A DNA stretch of 64,000 bases from an uncultured Lachnospiraceae bacterium (GTDB lineage: Bacteria; Bacillota; Clostridia; Lachnospirales; Lachnospiraceae). Location of the stretch: the NCBI GenBank assembly GCA_910578335.1, contig CAJTPU010000010.1, positions 57,092-121,091 of the forward strand, read 5' to 3'. This document shows positions 1-7,889 of this stretch, piece by piece. The first letter of the stretch is position 1, and every line of letters starts with the position of its first letter. Under the pieces are notes generated by a model that saw nothing but the letters and a program-made list of their open reading frames with translations, did no database searches and had not been told where the DNA came from. Both the position numbers and the translations under genes were made by a program.

Positions 1-1174
1 TACCGGATGGAACAAAAATAAAGTGTACAGTGCCGGAAAAACAATCAAACAGGAAGCCATACACAATCTGACCTATGGGCTGGATGCACAATGCAACCGC
101 CGATGTATAAGCCATTACTTTTCCTATTAAGTGGTTTGGCGTTTTCTGCTGTATGAGAGAAACGGCAAAAATGGAAAAAATGCTGATGACTGCCTGCATA
201 CCGCAAAATGATATTATTGTAACAATATACTTTATAGTGACACTCACCGGCAAAAGAAAAATAATACCGGTGGGAATTATAAAAAAGCCAAGAAAAGCAA
301 GCAGGACAGGCAGGTTATGTATTTTCAATTTTTCTGTCAAAACGCCTGCTATAATGCTTCCAAGAATTGTGGCAACTGCTAACGCACTTTCTGCGGCACC
401 ATAATACTTTGCATCAAATCCGAGGACAGTTCTTATAAGAAAGGGCAGTCCTACTATGGTAATACCCATCACAAAAAATCTTGAGAATGCCGTTAGGAGC
501 AGCATCTTCCCAATACTTGCCTGCTCTTTGGCAATATACCGCATACTTGATAAAAAATCCTGCTTTATAATTTGGAGTATGCTGCCTTTGGTTTGAGTAC
601 GCCGATAATCTAATTTTATAAAACATTCAAACAAGGCAGTAATAAAAAAGCAAATGACACTTGCATACATGACAGGTTTGAGCCCGAGTGCGGTATACAG
701 TATACCGCCCAGCATGGGAGCAATGAAATAAGATAAAGAAGCTACTTGATTTACAACGGCATTTCCTTTCATAATATTGCTGTCTTGTAACATAGTGGGA
801 ATACATGCTTGAACGGTAGGCGTCTCAAATGCACCTAAGATAGAAAGTATGATAAGCAATATGCTGATTATGACAATGGCATTGCTCTTTGACAGAAATA
901 GTGCTGCACATAAGACAGATACGCCGGTCAGCGCATCCAATGCAACCATGATATTTCGCCTGTCTGCCCTGTCTGCAAGGATGCCGCCAAGAGGGGACAA
1001 AAGAATGGTTGGAATTGTCGCCGCAGACAATATTCCTGCAAATATGGCTGCTGAACCGGTCGCCTCCAGTACATACATAGATAATGCCAATTTTAATATA
1101 AAATTTCCAAACAATGATGTTAGTTGTCCAAAAATAAGGAGTGTAAAATTTTTGGTGAATAATTTTTCCGTCAT
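1..1174 (-). CDS. MFS drug-type transporter, C-terminus off window
   Basis: A polytopic membrane protein starting MTEKLFTKNFTLL; about 391 codons are visible and the frame runs off the left edge without a stop. It is hydrophobic throughout with roughly ten visible helices. The loop after helix 2 reads GGILADRADRR, a good match to major facilitator motif A, so it is probably a proton-driven exporter in the cell membrane. Its ATG overlaps the stop of the upstream tetR gene as ATGA, so the two are translationally coupled and transcribed from the same operator-controlled promoter. The substrate cannot be read from sequence; the TetR partner suggests a drug or other toxic compound. ORFs in other frames across this stretch are shadows. 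Confidence 0.85.
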   Translation of the reverse strand, partial: MTEKLFTKNFTLLIFGQLTSLFGNFILKLALSMYVLEATGSAAIFAGILSAATIPTILLSPLGGILADRADRRNIMVALDALTGVSVLCAALFLSKSNAIVIISILLIILSILGAFETPTVQACIPTMLQDSNIMKGNAVVNQVASLSYFIAPMLGGILYTALGLKPVMYASVICFFITALFECFIKLDYRRTQTKGSILQIIKQDFLSSMRYIAKEQASIGKMLLLTAFSRFFVMGITIVGLPFLIRTVLGFDAKYYGAAESALAVATILGSIIAGVLTEKLKIHNLPVLLAFLGFFIIPTGIIFLLPVSVTIKYIVTIISFCGMQAVISIFSIFAVSLIQQKTPNHLIGKVMAYTSAVALCIQPIGQIVYGFLFDCFSGTVHFIFVPSG

Positions 1175-1830
1175 GGATAATTCCTTTCCTTGTTTGTGAT
1201 ATCGGCAATAAACTTTTCTGTAAAGGATGCCATGTCGTCGTCGTAAAGCGGCAGTCCCATATGTGCCAATACTTCTTTCACAAAACAGTATTTATGAAGC
1301 AGTTCTTTCTCTGTGGCAGGAAATACCGAAGGCATGAGCCAGAAGTTGATAAGCGGCAAAAGTTCGGAAAGCTCTTTCGTGTACTCCGTCCTGATAGAGC
1401 CGTCCCCTTTTCCTTCTTCTAATAATTCCAACCACAAGGGAGTTAATACCCGTCTGTTTTCTTCAACTGCTGCTGCTAAAATGTGCGGGTCCTTCAAAAT
1501 CGGGATTGCCTGCATATTTATCTGATTTCGTTTAGCGTCCGATTGACTCAGTGTAAGCAATAACCGGATTTTTTGCAGACCGTTCAAGTCATCCCTCCCC
1601 CTGACTGCTTCAAAAGGATTGTCCTTGAAAAACATTTGATTCCCTAATGTGTGCATCACTTCTTCTTTGCTTTGGAAACAGCGGTAAAACATTCCTTTTG
1701 CCCCGCCTGCCATGTTCATAATATCGGAAATCGACGTTTCTTCATATCCTTTAGAGATAAATAAGGTTTGTGCAGCATTTAGGATTTCTTTTCTCCATTC
1801 CGCCGGCGTTTTTTTTACAGGTCTAGCCAA
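1171..1830 (-). CDS. TetR/AcrR family transcriptional repressor
   Basis: About 219 residues. The N-terminal helix-turn-helix is typical of TetR: RKEILNAAQTLFISKGYEE, then TSISDIMNMAGGAKGMFYRCF. The C-terminal part is the variable ligand pocket. I chose the TTG at 1830 because the Shine-Dalgarno GGAGG lies 11 nt before it; the GTG at 1842 directly abuts that GGAGG and is a poor start. The gene precedes an MFS pump with an ATGA overlap and sits behind a perfect inverted repeat placed just after a promoter, so autorepression of the regulator-pump operon is the obvious model (inference). The inducer is unknown. Confidence 0.88.
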   Translation of the reverse strand: MARPVKKTPAEWRKEILNAAQTLFISKGYEETSISDIMNMAGGAKGMFYRCFQSKEEVMHTLGNQMFFKDNPFEAVRGRDDLNGLQKIRLLLTLSQSDAKRNQINMQAIPILKDPHILAAAVEENRRVLTPLWLELLEEGKGDGSIRTEYTKELSELLPLINFWLMPSVFPATEKELLHKYCFVKEVLAHMGLPLYDDDMASFTEKFIADITNKERNYP

Positions 1831-1857
1831 TTTGTAATGCACCTCCTTAAAAATTAA

Positions 1858-1880
1858 GTTATTGACTAATGGTCAATAAC
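1858..1880. promoter_or_regulatory. TetR operator palindrome
   Basis: Perfect 9-bp inverted repeat GTTATTGAC / GTCAATAAC around a 5-nt centre, directly downstream of the -10 box of the tetR-MFS promoter and upstream of the ribosome binding site. Size and placement fit a TetR-family operator that blocks RNA polymerase. Confidence 0.75.
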
Positions 1881-1881
1881 T

Positions 1882-1910
1882 ATCATACCATTATTCCAAA
1901 GTGTTTGCAA
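1882..1910 (-). promoter_or_regulatory. Promoter of tetR-MFS operon
   Basis: On the minus strand, a -35 TTGCAA (1910-1905), a 17-bp spacer and a -10 TATGAT (1887-1882). The operator palindrome begins two bases after the -10. Confidence 0.65.
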
Positions 1911-1936
1911 TAGAAATAATTTTGATAAATTTATGC

Positions 1937-1967
1937 TTGACTATACTGTTGCTGTATGGTTTATGAT
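1937..1967 (+). promoter_or_regulatory. MerR-type promoter of cls, 19-bp spacer
   Basis: TTGACT (1937-1942), a 19-bp spacer, TATGAT (1962-1967). The overlong spacer is filled by the imperfect dyad CTATACTGTTGCTGTATGG (1941-1959). Such a layout is the hallmark of MerR-activated promoters, where the protein twists the DNA to realign the boxes. An almost identical copy lies before the MATE gene at 4549-4579, and a MerR regulator is encoded between them. Confidence 0.72.
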
Positions 1968-2066
1968 AAGATATGGTAAGTACTGTGTAAACGAAATATA
2001 GCGAAACAGGATGGACGAAACGCGGGCATCGAAAGCCCCGCCGCTTTGTATCCGGAGAAAGGAAGA

Positions 2067-3644
2067 ATGATGGCGACAGATAAAAACAAGGGGCTTACGC
2101 TTTTAAAAAAGGGACAAAAGGGTATTGTACATGCCGCGTTCAGCCGCTTTGGGCTGATTTTACTTATGCTTGTCGTGCAGGTATTGATTTTACTGAGCAT
2201 TTTTCAGTGGTTTGAGGAATTTCTGCCGCATATTATGGGAGGCGCTGCACTGTTTATTTTTATTATGGTGATTTATCTTTTAAACAGCGGGATGAATCCG
2301 ACGGCAAAAATTACGTGGCTGATTGTGATTATGCTGTTACCCGTTTTTGGCGTGCTTCTGCTTTTGTATACGCAGAGCGATATCGGACACAGGGCGCTGA
2401 AGCTGCGCATCGACTGGATTATGAAGCATACGAAGGAAGAGATTGTGCAGAAGAAGGAGGTGATGGAGGCGCTTTCTAAGGAAAATGCAGGAGCGGCGGC
2501 ATTGGTGCATTATATGGGCAGGAGCGGCTGTCACCCGGTGTATGATAAGACGGCTGTGACATATTTTCCGCTTGGAGAAGACAAATTTGAAGAGATGCTG
2601 CGGCAGCTAGAAGCGGCAAAGCATTTTATTTTTATGGAATATTTTATTGTGGATGAAGGGGAAATGTGGGGCAGGGTGCTGGAAATACTGGCAAAAAAGG
2701 CTGCGGAGGGCGTGGACGTCCGTGTGATGTATGACGGTACTTGTGAATTTTCACTGCTGCCGCGCAATTATCCGAAGAAACTGAAGGCATTGGGAATCCG
2801 TTGTAAGGTGTTTGCGCATGTATCGCCTTTTGTCTCTACGCACTACAACTATCGCGACCACAGAAAAATTCTGGTGATTGACGGGCATACTGCCTTTAAT
2901 GGGGGCGTCAACCTTGCAGACGAATATATCAATAAAAAATCAAGGTTCGGGCATTGGAAGGATACTGCCGTTATGCTGAAGGGCGGGGCGGTCAAGAGCT
3001 TTACATTGATGTTTCTGCAGATGTGGGGAATTGATGAGAAGGAGCTTGGGACGGCGCAGTTTCTTTCTTATCCGGCACAGCCTGCGGAGGCTGCAAAGGG
3101 CTATGTGGTTCCTTACGGGGACTGCCCGTTAGACAGTGACAAGCTGGGGGAGAGGGTTTATATGGATATTCTCAATCGAGCCCTGTCTTATGTACATATT
3201 ATGACGCCATACTTAATTCTGGACGGGGAGCTGGAGACGGCGCTGAAGTTTGCGGCGGAGCGGGGCGTCGATGTCGCGCTGATACTGCCCGGAATTCCCG
3301 ACAAGGCAATTCCCTACGCATTGGCAAAGACGCATTATGCGTCTCTGTTAGAGTCAGGTGTAAGAATATACGAATACACACCGGGCTTTGTCCATGCCAA
3401 AGTGTTTGTCAGTGACTTGCGGGAAGCGGTAGTCGGTACTATCAATCTGGATTACCGCAGTCTTTATCATCATTTTGAATGTGCAACTTACCTTTATGGC
3501 ACGGATTGTATTGCGGATATCGAGGCAGATTTTCAGGCGACGCTTGCAAAATGCAGACAGGTCACCAAAGAAACCATTCGCAAGGAGAAATGGCGGGTAA
3601 AGCTTGTGGGGCGTCTGATGAAAGTCATTGCGCCGCTTTTGTAG
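2067..3644 (+). CDS. cls: Cardiolipin synthase (PLD superfamily)
   Basis: 525 residues. Two or three N-terminal membrane segments (PLDc_N type) are followed by two phospholipase D domains. Each carries the HxKx4D motif: HRKILVID near residues 265-272, and HAKVFVSD near 443-450. The enzyme joins phosphatidylglycerol units to make cardiolipin at the membrane. The start at 2067 follows GGAGAAAGGAAGA; a second ATG follows immediately. Length is slightly above the usual 480-510. The MerR-type promoter upstream suggests induction together with the MATE pump, linking lipid remodelling to drug or envelope stress (inference). Confidence 0.93.
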   Translation: MMATDKNKGLTLLKKGQKGIVHAAFSRFGLILLMLVVQVLILLSIFQWFEEFLPHIMGGAALFIFIMVIYLLNSGMNPTAKITWLIVIMLLPVFGVLLLLYTQSDIGHRALKLRIDWIMKHTKEEIVQKKEVMEALSKENAGAAALVHYMGRSGCHPVYDKTAVTYFPLGEDKFEEMLRQLEAAKHFIFMEYFIVDEGEMWGRVLEILAKKAAEGVDVRVMYDGTCEFSLLPRNYPKKLKALGIRCKVFAHVSPFVSTHYNYRDHRKILVIDGHTAFNGGVNLADEYINKKSRFGHWKDTAVMLKGGAVKSFTLMFLQMWGIDEKELGTAQFLSYPAQPAEAAKGYVVPYGDCPLDSDKLGERVYMDILNRALSYVHIMTPYLILDGELETALKFAAERGVDVALILPGIPDKAIPYALAKTHYASLLESGVRIYEYTPGFVHAKVFVSDLREAVVGTINLDYRSLYHHFECATYLYGTDCIADIEADFQATLAKCRQVTKETIRKEKWRVKLVGRLMKVIAPLL

Positions 3645-3653
3645 AGTGCCGGG

Positions 3654-4472
3654 TTATCCGCAAACAGGAATCTCAATCTGTACAATATAATCTTCAATCC
3701 GGTCGATTACATTTTCGTTGAGACCCCTTTCGTAAGAAAAACCGGAGAGGTTTAATTTGTGTTTTTTGGCGTAATCAAGGATTGCCTGATAGCGCAGGGG
3801 AATTGTGTCCCAGTTTCCTTTGTGAAAGGCTCTCAAATATTTACCGGCGGGCTGTATGTGCAGCCCGTCTTTTTGCTTGAGAAAAGGAATTTCAATAAAA
3901 AGCTTGGAATAATCGTCAAAATTGCCGTTTTGCAGGCTGGTGACGGAAATCATGGAACCATAGAGGGCGTCGTGCAAGCGTCCCAGTTTGTATTTTTCCG
4001 TTTCAGCCGTAATCATCTCTACTTCTTCATAAAAGGAGGTGTCTTTATCGATATCCACAGTAACGAGACAGCGTTCTTCTTTTTCAATGATGTCGATTGC
4101 AGATAAATCCATTGTCAGCAGTGTTTCCATATTCTGACGATAGACACACAAATTTTTCCTGACCGCCTGCAGGTGAAGAATGTTGTGGTCCAGCGCGGTT
4201 ATTTTTTCTTCCAAAAGTGTTTTCATACCGGCAGCGGAACGATTTTTCATAAAGGTCTGTATTTCTGCTATGGACACATCCAGTTCCCGCAGCAGCAGGA
4301 TGGTCTCCAGAACGGGGCTTTGATGGTAATCATAGAAGCGGTATCCGTTTTCCGGATGAATGGCGGCGGGTGTAAACAATCCGATTTCGTCATACCACAT
4401 CAGCGTCTTCTTGTGAATGCCGTGCATGGCTGCAAATTGTCCTATGGTGAGAAGTTTTTCTTTTGGATTCAT
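3654..4472 (-). CDS. MerR family regulator with GyrI-like effector domain
   Basis: 272 residues. The N-terminus LLTIGQFAAMHGIHKKTLMWYDEIG is a MerR winged helix that recognises GLFTPAAIHPENGYRFYDY-type segments; a coiled dimerisation helix follows. The last ~150 residues resemble the GyrI/SOUL-like pocket of BmrR and Mta, which binds lipophilic cations. I chose the ATG at 4472 because an AGGTG ribosome site precedes it; the frame stays open further upstream but would cross the divergent promoter. The gene ends 10 bp from the convergent cls. It probably activates both cls and the MATE gene through their shared operators. Confidence 0.88.
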   Translation of the reverse strand: MNPKEKLLTIGQFAAMHGIHKKTLMWYDEIGLFTPAAIHPENGYRFYDYHQSPVLETILLLRELDVSIAEIQTFMKNRSAAGMKTLLEEKITALDHNILHLQAVRKNLCVYRQNMETLLTMDLSAIDIIEKEERCLVTVDIDKDTSFYEEVEMITAETEKYKLGRLHDALYGSMISVTSLQNGNFDDYSKLFIEIPFLKQKDGLHIQPAGKYLRAFHKGNWDTIPLRYQAILDYAKKHKLNLSGFSYERGLNENVIDRIEDYIVQIEIPVCG

Positions 4473-4548
4473 AAGCACCTCGTTTCTTTGTTTGGATGGG
4501 GGTGTCAAAGGTTCTGATTTTATTGGTAAAAAATTTTTATAAATCTTC

Positions 4549-4579
4549 TTGACCGTACTGTTACTGTATGGTTTATGAT
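4549..4579 (+). promoter_or_regulatory. MerR-type promoter of MATE gene, 19-bp spacer
   Basis: TTGACC (4549-4554), a 19-bp spacer, TATGAT (4574-4579). The dyad CCGTACTGTTACTGTATGG (4553-4571) matches its own reverse complement at 14 of 19 positions. It lies between the divergent merR and MATE genes, about 100 nt before the MATE start, and is near-identical to the cls promoter. Confidence 0.78.
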
Positions 4580-4680
4580 ACTGCCTGTGAACAGAAATTG
4601 CAAGCAGCATGTGGCGGGAGTGTACGTATTGGAGGCGGAATACGGCTTTGCCCAAAAGTCTGCGGAAGATGGAGAAGCAT

Positions 4681-6012
4681 ATGGAAAAACAAAACGTGTA
4701 TGAAAAACCGGTCAATTTAAAAAATATCATGAAATTTGCCGTGCCAACGATTGCCATGACGGTTTTTATGTCTTTTTATACAATGGTGGACGGTCTGTTT
4801 GTGTCCAATCTGATTGGCACGGATGCGCTTTCGGCAATCAATCTGACGGCTCCGGTTATTCAGCTTGTAACAGCGGTTTCCACTATGCTGGCAACCGGCG
4901 GGAGCGCCGTAATTATGAAAAAAATGGGAGAGAAGAAGGAAGAGGAGGCAAGGGAGGATTTTACTTTTCTGATTCTGGTAAATATCATAGTTGGTTTTTT
5001 TATGTGCGGAGTTGGGTATCTGCTGGTAAACCGGATTTTTATGGGCATGAACTTGTCGGCGGATGTGGCAGGGTATTGTGTGGCATATTTGAGCCGTTAT
5101 CTTTTGTTTACGGTGCCTATTTTGCTGATGAACAATTTTACGCTGTATATGATTGCAAGTGAAAAGGCAACGCTTTCGCTTATTTGCTCTGTGGCGGGCG
5201 GCGTCCTGAATATTGTGCTGGACTATGTGTTTATTGCATGTCTGAATATGGGAATCGGTGGTGCTGCGACTGCTACAGGTATGGGTTACTGCGTGACAGC
5301 CGTGGCGGGACTGGTAGTGTTTGGCAGAAAAAAGAGCCTGCTCCACTTTAAAAAACCGGTATGCCGTCTCCGTGTGCTTGCCGGCGCGGCTGCGAACGGC
5401 TGCTCGGAAATGGCGACGGCGCTTGTCACAGGCATTATCACAATGATGTTTAACTGGACAATGCTTCATTACGTAGGGGAGGATGGTGTTGCCGCCGTTA
5501 CCATTATTATGTATGTGCTGATGTTTGCAAGCTCCCTGTATACGGGGTATTCCTATGGGGTGGCGCCCATGCTGAGCTTTTACTACGGGGAGAAAAACGA
5601 AGAAAAGCTAAAAAGGCTGGTGGCGGTCAGCTTAAGGGTAATAGCGGGTATCTCTGTTTTGACGGTGGCAGTTTCCTTTTTCTTTACAAAGCCGCTGGTG
5701 TCCGTGTTTGCCCGTCCCGACAATCCGGTGTACGCTCTGGCAGTAACCGGAAACAGAATATGTACGGCGGCACTGCTCTTTATCGGTTTCAATATCTTTG
5801 CCAGCGGGATGTTTACGGCGCTGTCTAACGGTGTGGTGTCGGCGGTTCTGGCATTTTCGCGTTCTTTTGTATTTATGCTGATTACCATGCTGGTACTGCC
5901 CCTCATTTTTGGGGTCAACGGCATCTGGCTGGCGACGCCGGTGGCAGAGCTGATGGCGCTTCTCCTGTCGGCAAGCCTGTTTTTTTGGTATCGGAAGCGG
6001 TACGGATATTGA
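4681..6012 (+). CDS. MATE family efflux transporter
   Basis: 443 residues, the normal MATE length, with about twelve membrane helices in two homologous halves. It opens with NLKNIMKFAVPTIAMTVFMS and the conserved YTMVDGLFVSNLIGTDALSA segment typical of MATE helix 1-2. It should export cationic compounds using a Na+ or H+ gradient. The ATG at 4681 is preceded by GGAG at a 6-nt spacing; an in-frame open stretch back to 4609 lacks a ribosome site. The MerR/GyrI-like regulator is divergent and the promoter carries its operator, a classic drug-sensing arrangement. Confidence 0.92.
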   Translation: MEKQNVYEKPVNLKNIMKFAVPTIAMTVFMSFYTMVDGLFVSNLIGTDALSAINLTAPVIQLVTAVSTMLATGGSAVIMKKMGEKKEEEAREDFTFLILVNIIVGFFMCGVGYLLVNRIFMGMNLSADVAGYCVAYLSRYLLFTVPILLMNNFTLYMIASEKATLSLICSVAGGVLNIVLDYVFIACLNMGIGGAATATGMGYCVTAVAGLVVFGRKKSLLHFKKPVCRLRVLAGAAANGCSEMATALVTGIITMMFNWTMLHYVGEDGVAAVTIIMYVLMFASSLYTGYSYGVAPMLSFYYGEKNEEKLKRLVAVSLRVIAGISVLTVAVSFFFTKPLVSVFARPDNPVYALAVTGNRICTAALLFIGFNIFASGMFTALSNGVVSAVLAFSRSFVFMLITMLVLPLIFGVNGIWLATPVAELMALLLSASLFFWYRKRYGY

Positions 6013-6115
6013 CAGGGACAAAGCTTTGCGAATGAAAGTACGGATTAAAGGACAATGGAAATGTTATCCTTCCAATAGAGCGGCGGGGAAAGCCGCAGAA
6101 AGGAAGGTGACAGGC

Positions 6116-6229
6116 ATGAAAGGTTATACAACATCGAGCGGCTATATGGGATATGTGGATGGTGATTATATCTTATTTGCCAGCGAAGAGGATTACAGAG
6201 AATACTTTGAGTGCAATTCTGAAATATAA
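6116..6229 (+). CDS. Small conserved-looking protein, 37 aa
   Basis: Begins MKGYTTSSGYMGYVDG and ends ASEEDYREYFECNSEI. The start follows GAAAGGAAGGTGACAGGC, a convincing ribosome site. The sequence is rich in Tyr and Gly and acidic at the end. I recall similar tiny proteins with a GYMGYVDG-type motif in Clostridia, but no function is known to me. It sits about 100 nt after the MATE gene and before the promoter of the next regulator. Confidence 0.6.
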   Translation: MKGYTTSSGYMGYVDGDYILFASEEDYREYFECNSEI

Positions 6230-6244
6230 AAATGTAAAATATAC

Positions 6245-6300
6245 TTGACATTTGATGTAAAGCCCACTATACTCAAAAAGTAAAGCGGGCTTTACTTTTT
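6245..6300 (+). promoter_or_regulatory. Strong promoter with overlapping hairpin/operator
   Basis: Consensus -35 TTGACA (6245-6250), 17-bp spacer, -10 TATACT (6268-6273). Right after it lies a perfect 10-bp inverted repeat, AAAAAGTAAA / TTTACTTTTT (6275-6300). The half-site GTAAAGC also occurs inside the spacer (6257-6263), giving three copies across the promoter. This looks like an operator for the Xre regulator that follows. The hairpin with its T-rich end could also act as an early terminator. Confidence 0.7.
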
Positions 6301-6324
6301 GTATTTTTGAGGAAAGGGGGTATT

Positions 6325-6534
6325 ATGTATACGAAAATACAGGAGCTGAGAAAGGAGCAGAAAATCACGCAGAATGAGTTGGCGGATGCAGTCAATGTTT
6401 CGCGCCAGACCATTATATCCCTCGAGAACGGCAGGTATAATGCCTCGCTGGTGCTTGCACATAAAATTGCACAGTTTTTTCAGGTGCGGATTGAAGACAT
6501 TTTTATTTTTGACGGAGAGGAGGAAAACTTATGA
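6325..6534 (+). CDS. Xre/Cro family small regulator, 69 aa
   Basis: A lone helix-turn-helix domain: MYTKIQELRKEQKITQNELA, then VSRQTIISLENGRYNASLVL, close to the YgzD/Cro group of Firmicutes. The ATG at 6325 has GAGGAAAGGGGG upstream. It overlaps the next gene by ATGA. The usual context for this short type is control of its own promoter and of a membrane partner, which fits the repeated half-sites in the promoter. Confidence 0.88.
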   Translation: MYTKIQELRKEQKITQNELADAVNVSRQTIISLENGRYNASLVLAHKIAQFFQVRIEDIFIFDGEEENL

Positions 6535-7013
6535 AGGGGCTTTTTTGCGCACACTGCAAGGCAAGAAACAATGAGGAGTACAGAGTGATACTGCGAAAGA
6601 GGCTAATCAAGGTCAGATTGATGTGCGTGATGGGACTGCTGGTGATTCTGGGGGCGGCGGTGCTGTTTCATACGCTGCTTCGGGAAGCGGGAGACTGGCA
6701 TCAGGGCGCCGTATACGGGATGGGGACAGGGCTCATGCTTGGTTCGGCAGTAGCCATGTTCCGTATTCGCAGGATTTTGTCAGATGAGGGGAGGCTGAAG
6801 GAGCAGCGCCTCAAGGAAACGGATGAGAGGGAACTGGAAATTGGAAATATGGCGCTTAGGCAGACGGCGAAGCTTTTGCTGCTGGTGATATATATTTTGA
6901 TGGTTTTCGGTATTTTAATCTCAGAAGAATTATTAAAGGTATGCTGTTTACTAATCGGCATTTTTCTGCTAAGCTATATAGGATTTCAAAAGTACTATGA
7001 AAGAAAGGTATAG
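6531..7013 (+). CDS. Membrane protein coupled to Xre regulator
   Basis: 160 residues. The N-terminus MKGLFCAHCKARN has a CxxC pair. Two membrane helices lie around the VRLMCVMGLLVILGAAVLF stretch and the following segment, a charged RLKEQRLKETDERE helix comes next, and two more helices close the protein. The start overlaps the stop of the regulator gene (ATGA). Pairs of a small Xre protein and a four-helix membrane protein are common in Clostridia; the function is not known to me. Confidence 0.72.
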   Translation: MKGLFCAHCKARNNEEYRVILRKRLIKVRLMCVMGLLVILGAAVLFHTLLREAGDWHQGAVYGMGTGLMLGSAVAMFRIRRILSDEGRLKEQRLKETDERELEIGNMALRQTAKLLLLVIYILMVFGILISEELLKVCCLLIGIFLLSYIGFQKYYERKV

Positions 7014-7112
7014 GTGCAACAGGAAAACTGCCGAACAATAAAAGGTGTGACGCAGCGCGTTAAAATTTCTACTAAATTTAAATGCCGCTTGGGCGGCGGA
7101 ATGCGAGGAAAT

Positions 7113-7889
7113 ATGGAAGAGATATTAAAGGTGCAGGGCTTGAAGAAAACCTTTAAGCTATCTGCCAAGCAGCAAAAAATTGAAAAAACCAATGAAAAGA
7201 CGAAAGTGGCGGTGAATGACTTGTCCTTTACCGCATACAGAGGAGAGGTTTTCGGGCTTTTAGGACCCAATGGCGCAGGCAAGACGACGACGCTTCGTAT
7301 GCTGGCAACGCTGATTAAGCCGGATGAGGGGGATGCCGTTTTAGACGGTGCAAGCGTGGTGAAGAATCCGGAGGAGGTTCGCAGCAAAATCGGATTTTTG
7401 ACCAGTGAACTAAAGCTGGAAGAATTTTTTACACCGAATTTTTTGTTTGATTTCTTTTCAGATTTGCACGGCGTGAGTGCAGAAGAAAAAAATGCCCGCA
7501 GGGAGGAGCTGTTTACCCGCTTTGGCATTGATAAGTTTGCAGAGGTAAAGGTAGGCAACCTTTCGACCGGTATGAAGCAGAAGGTGTCGCTGGTGATTTC
7601 GCTTGTACATGACCCTGATGTCATTATTTTTGACGAGCCGACCAACGGACTTGACGTCCTGACAGCCAAGGTCGTTACCGATTTTCTGGTGGATTTGAAG
7701 CAGCAGGGTAAGACTATCATTGTATCGACTCATATATTCAGTCTGATTGAGAAAATCTGCGACAGGGTCGGGATTATTGTAGAAGGACAGATGGTTGCCT
7801 GCGATACGCTTCAGGCAATCTCGGGAGATAAGAGTCTGGAAGAACGGTTTTTTGAAATCTACGAAGAAAAGGTGGGTAGTATCGCATGA
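7113..7889 (+). CDS. natA: ABC transporter ATP-binding protein, NatA-like
   Basis: 258 residues. Walker A GLLGPNGAGKTTT, signature LSTGMKQKVSL, Walker B VIIFDEPTNGLD and the H-loop STHIFS are all present. The stretch KLSAKQQKIEKTNEKTKVAVNDLSF inserted before the Walker A is typical of NatA-like subunits. With the next gene it should form an ABC-2 exporter of the NatAB type (Na+ or drug extrusion in Bacillus). I prefer the ATG at 7113 behind GAGGAAAT; an in-frame ATG at 7101 is possible. It overlaps the permease gene by ATGA. Confidence 0.85.
   Translation: MEEILKVQGLKKTFKLSAKQQKIEKTNEKTKVAVNDLSFTAYRGEVFGLLGPNGAGKTTTLRMLATLIKPDEGDAVLDGASVVKNPEEVRSKIGFLTSELKLEEFFTPNFLFDFFSDLHGVSAEEKNARREELFTRFGIDKFAEVKVGNLSTGMKQKVSLVISLVHDPDVIIFDEPTNGLDVLTAKVVTDFLVDLKQQGKTIIVSTHIFSLIEKICDRVGIIVEGQMVACDTLQAISGDKSLEERFFEIYEEKVGSIA

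Noticed and set aside
825..1208. Two small open frames on either strand over the MFS gene
   Set aside because: They are shadows; the true frame gives a continuous hydrophobic transporter from 1174 off the left edge.
4717..5469. 250-residue minus-strand frame over the MATE gene
   Set aside because: His/Arg/Gln-rich antisense of a membrane protein gene; no ribosome site.
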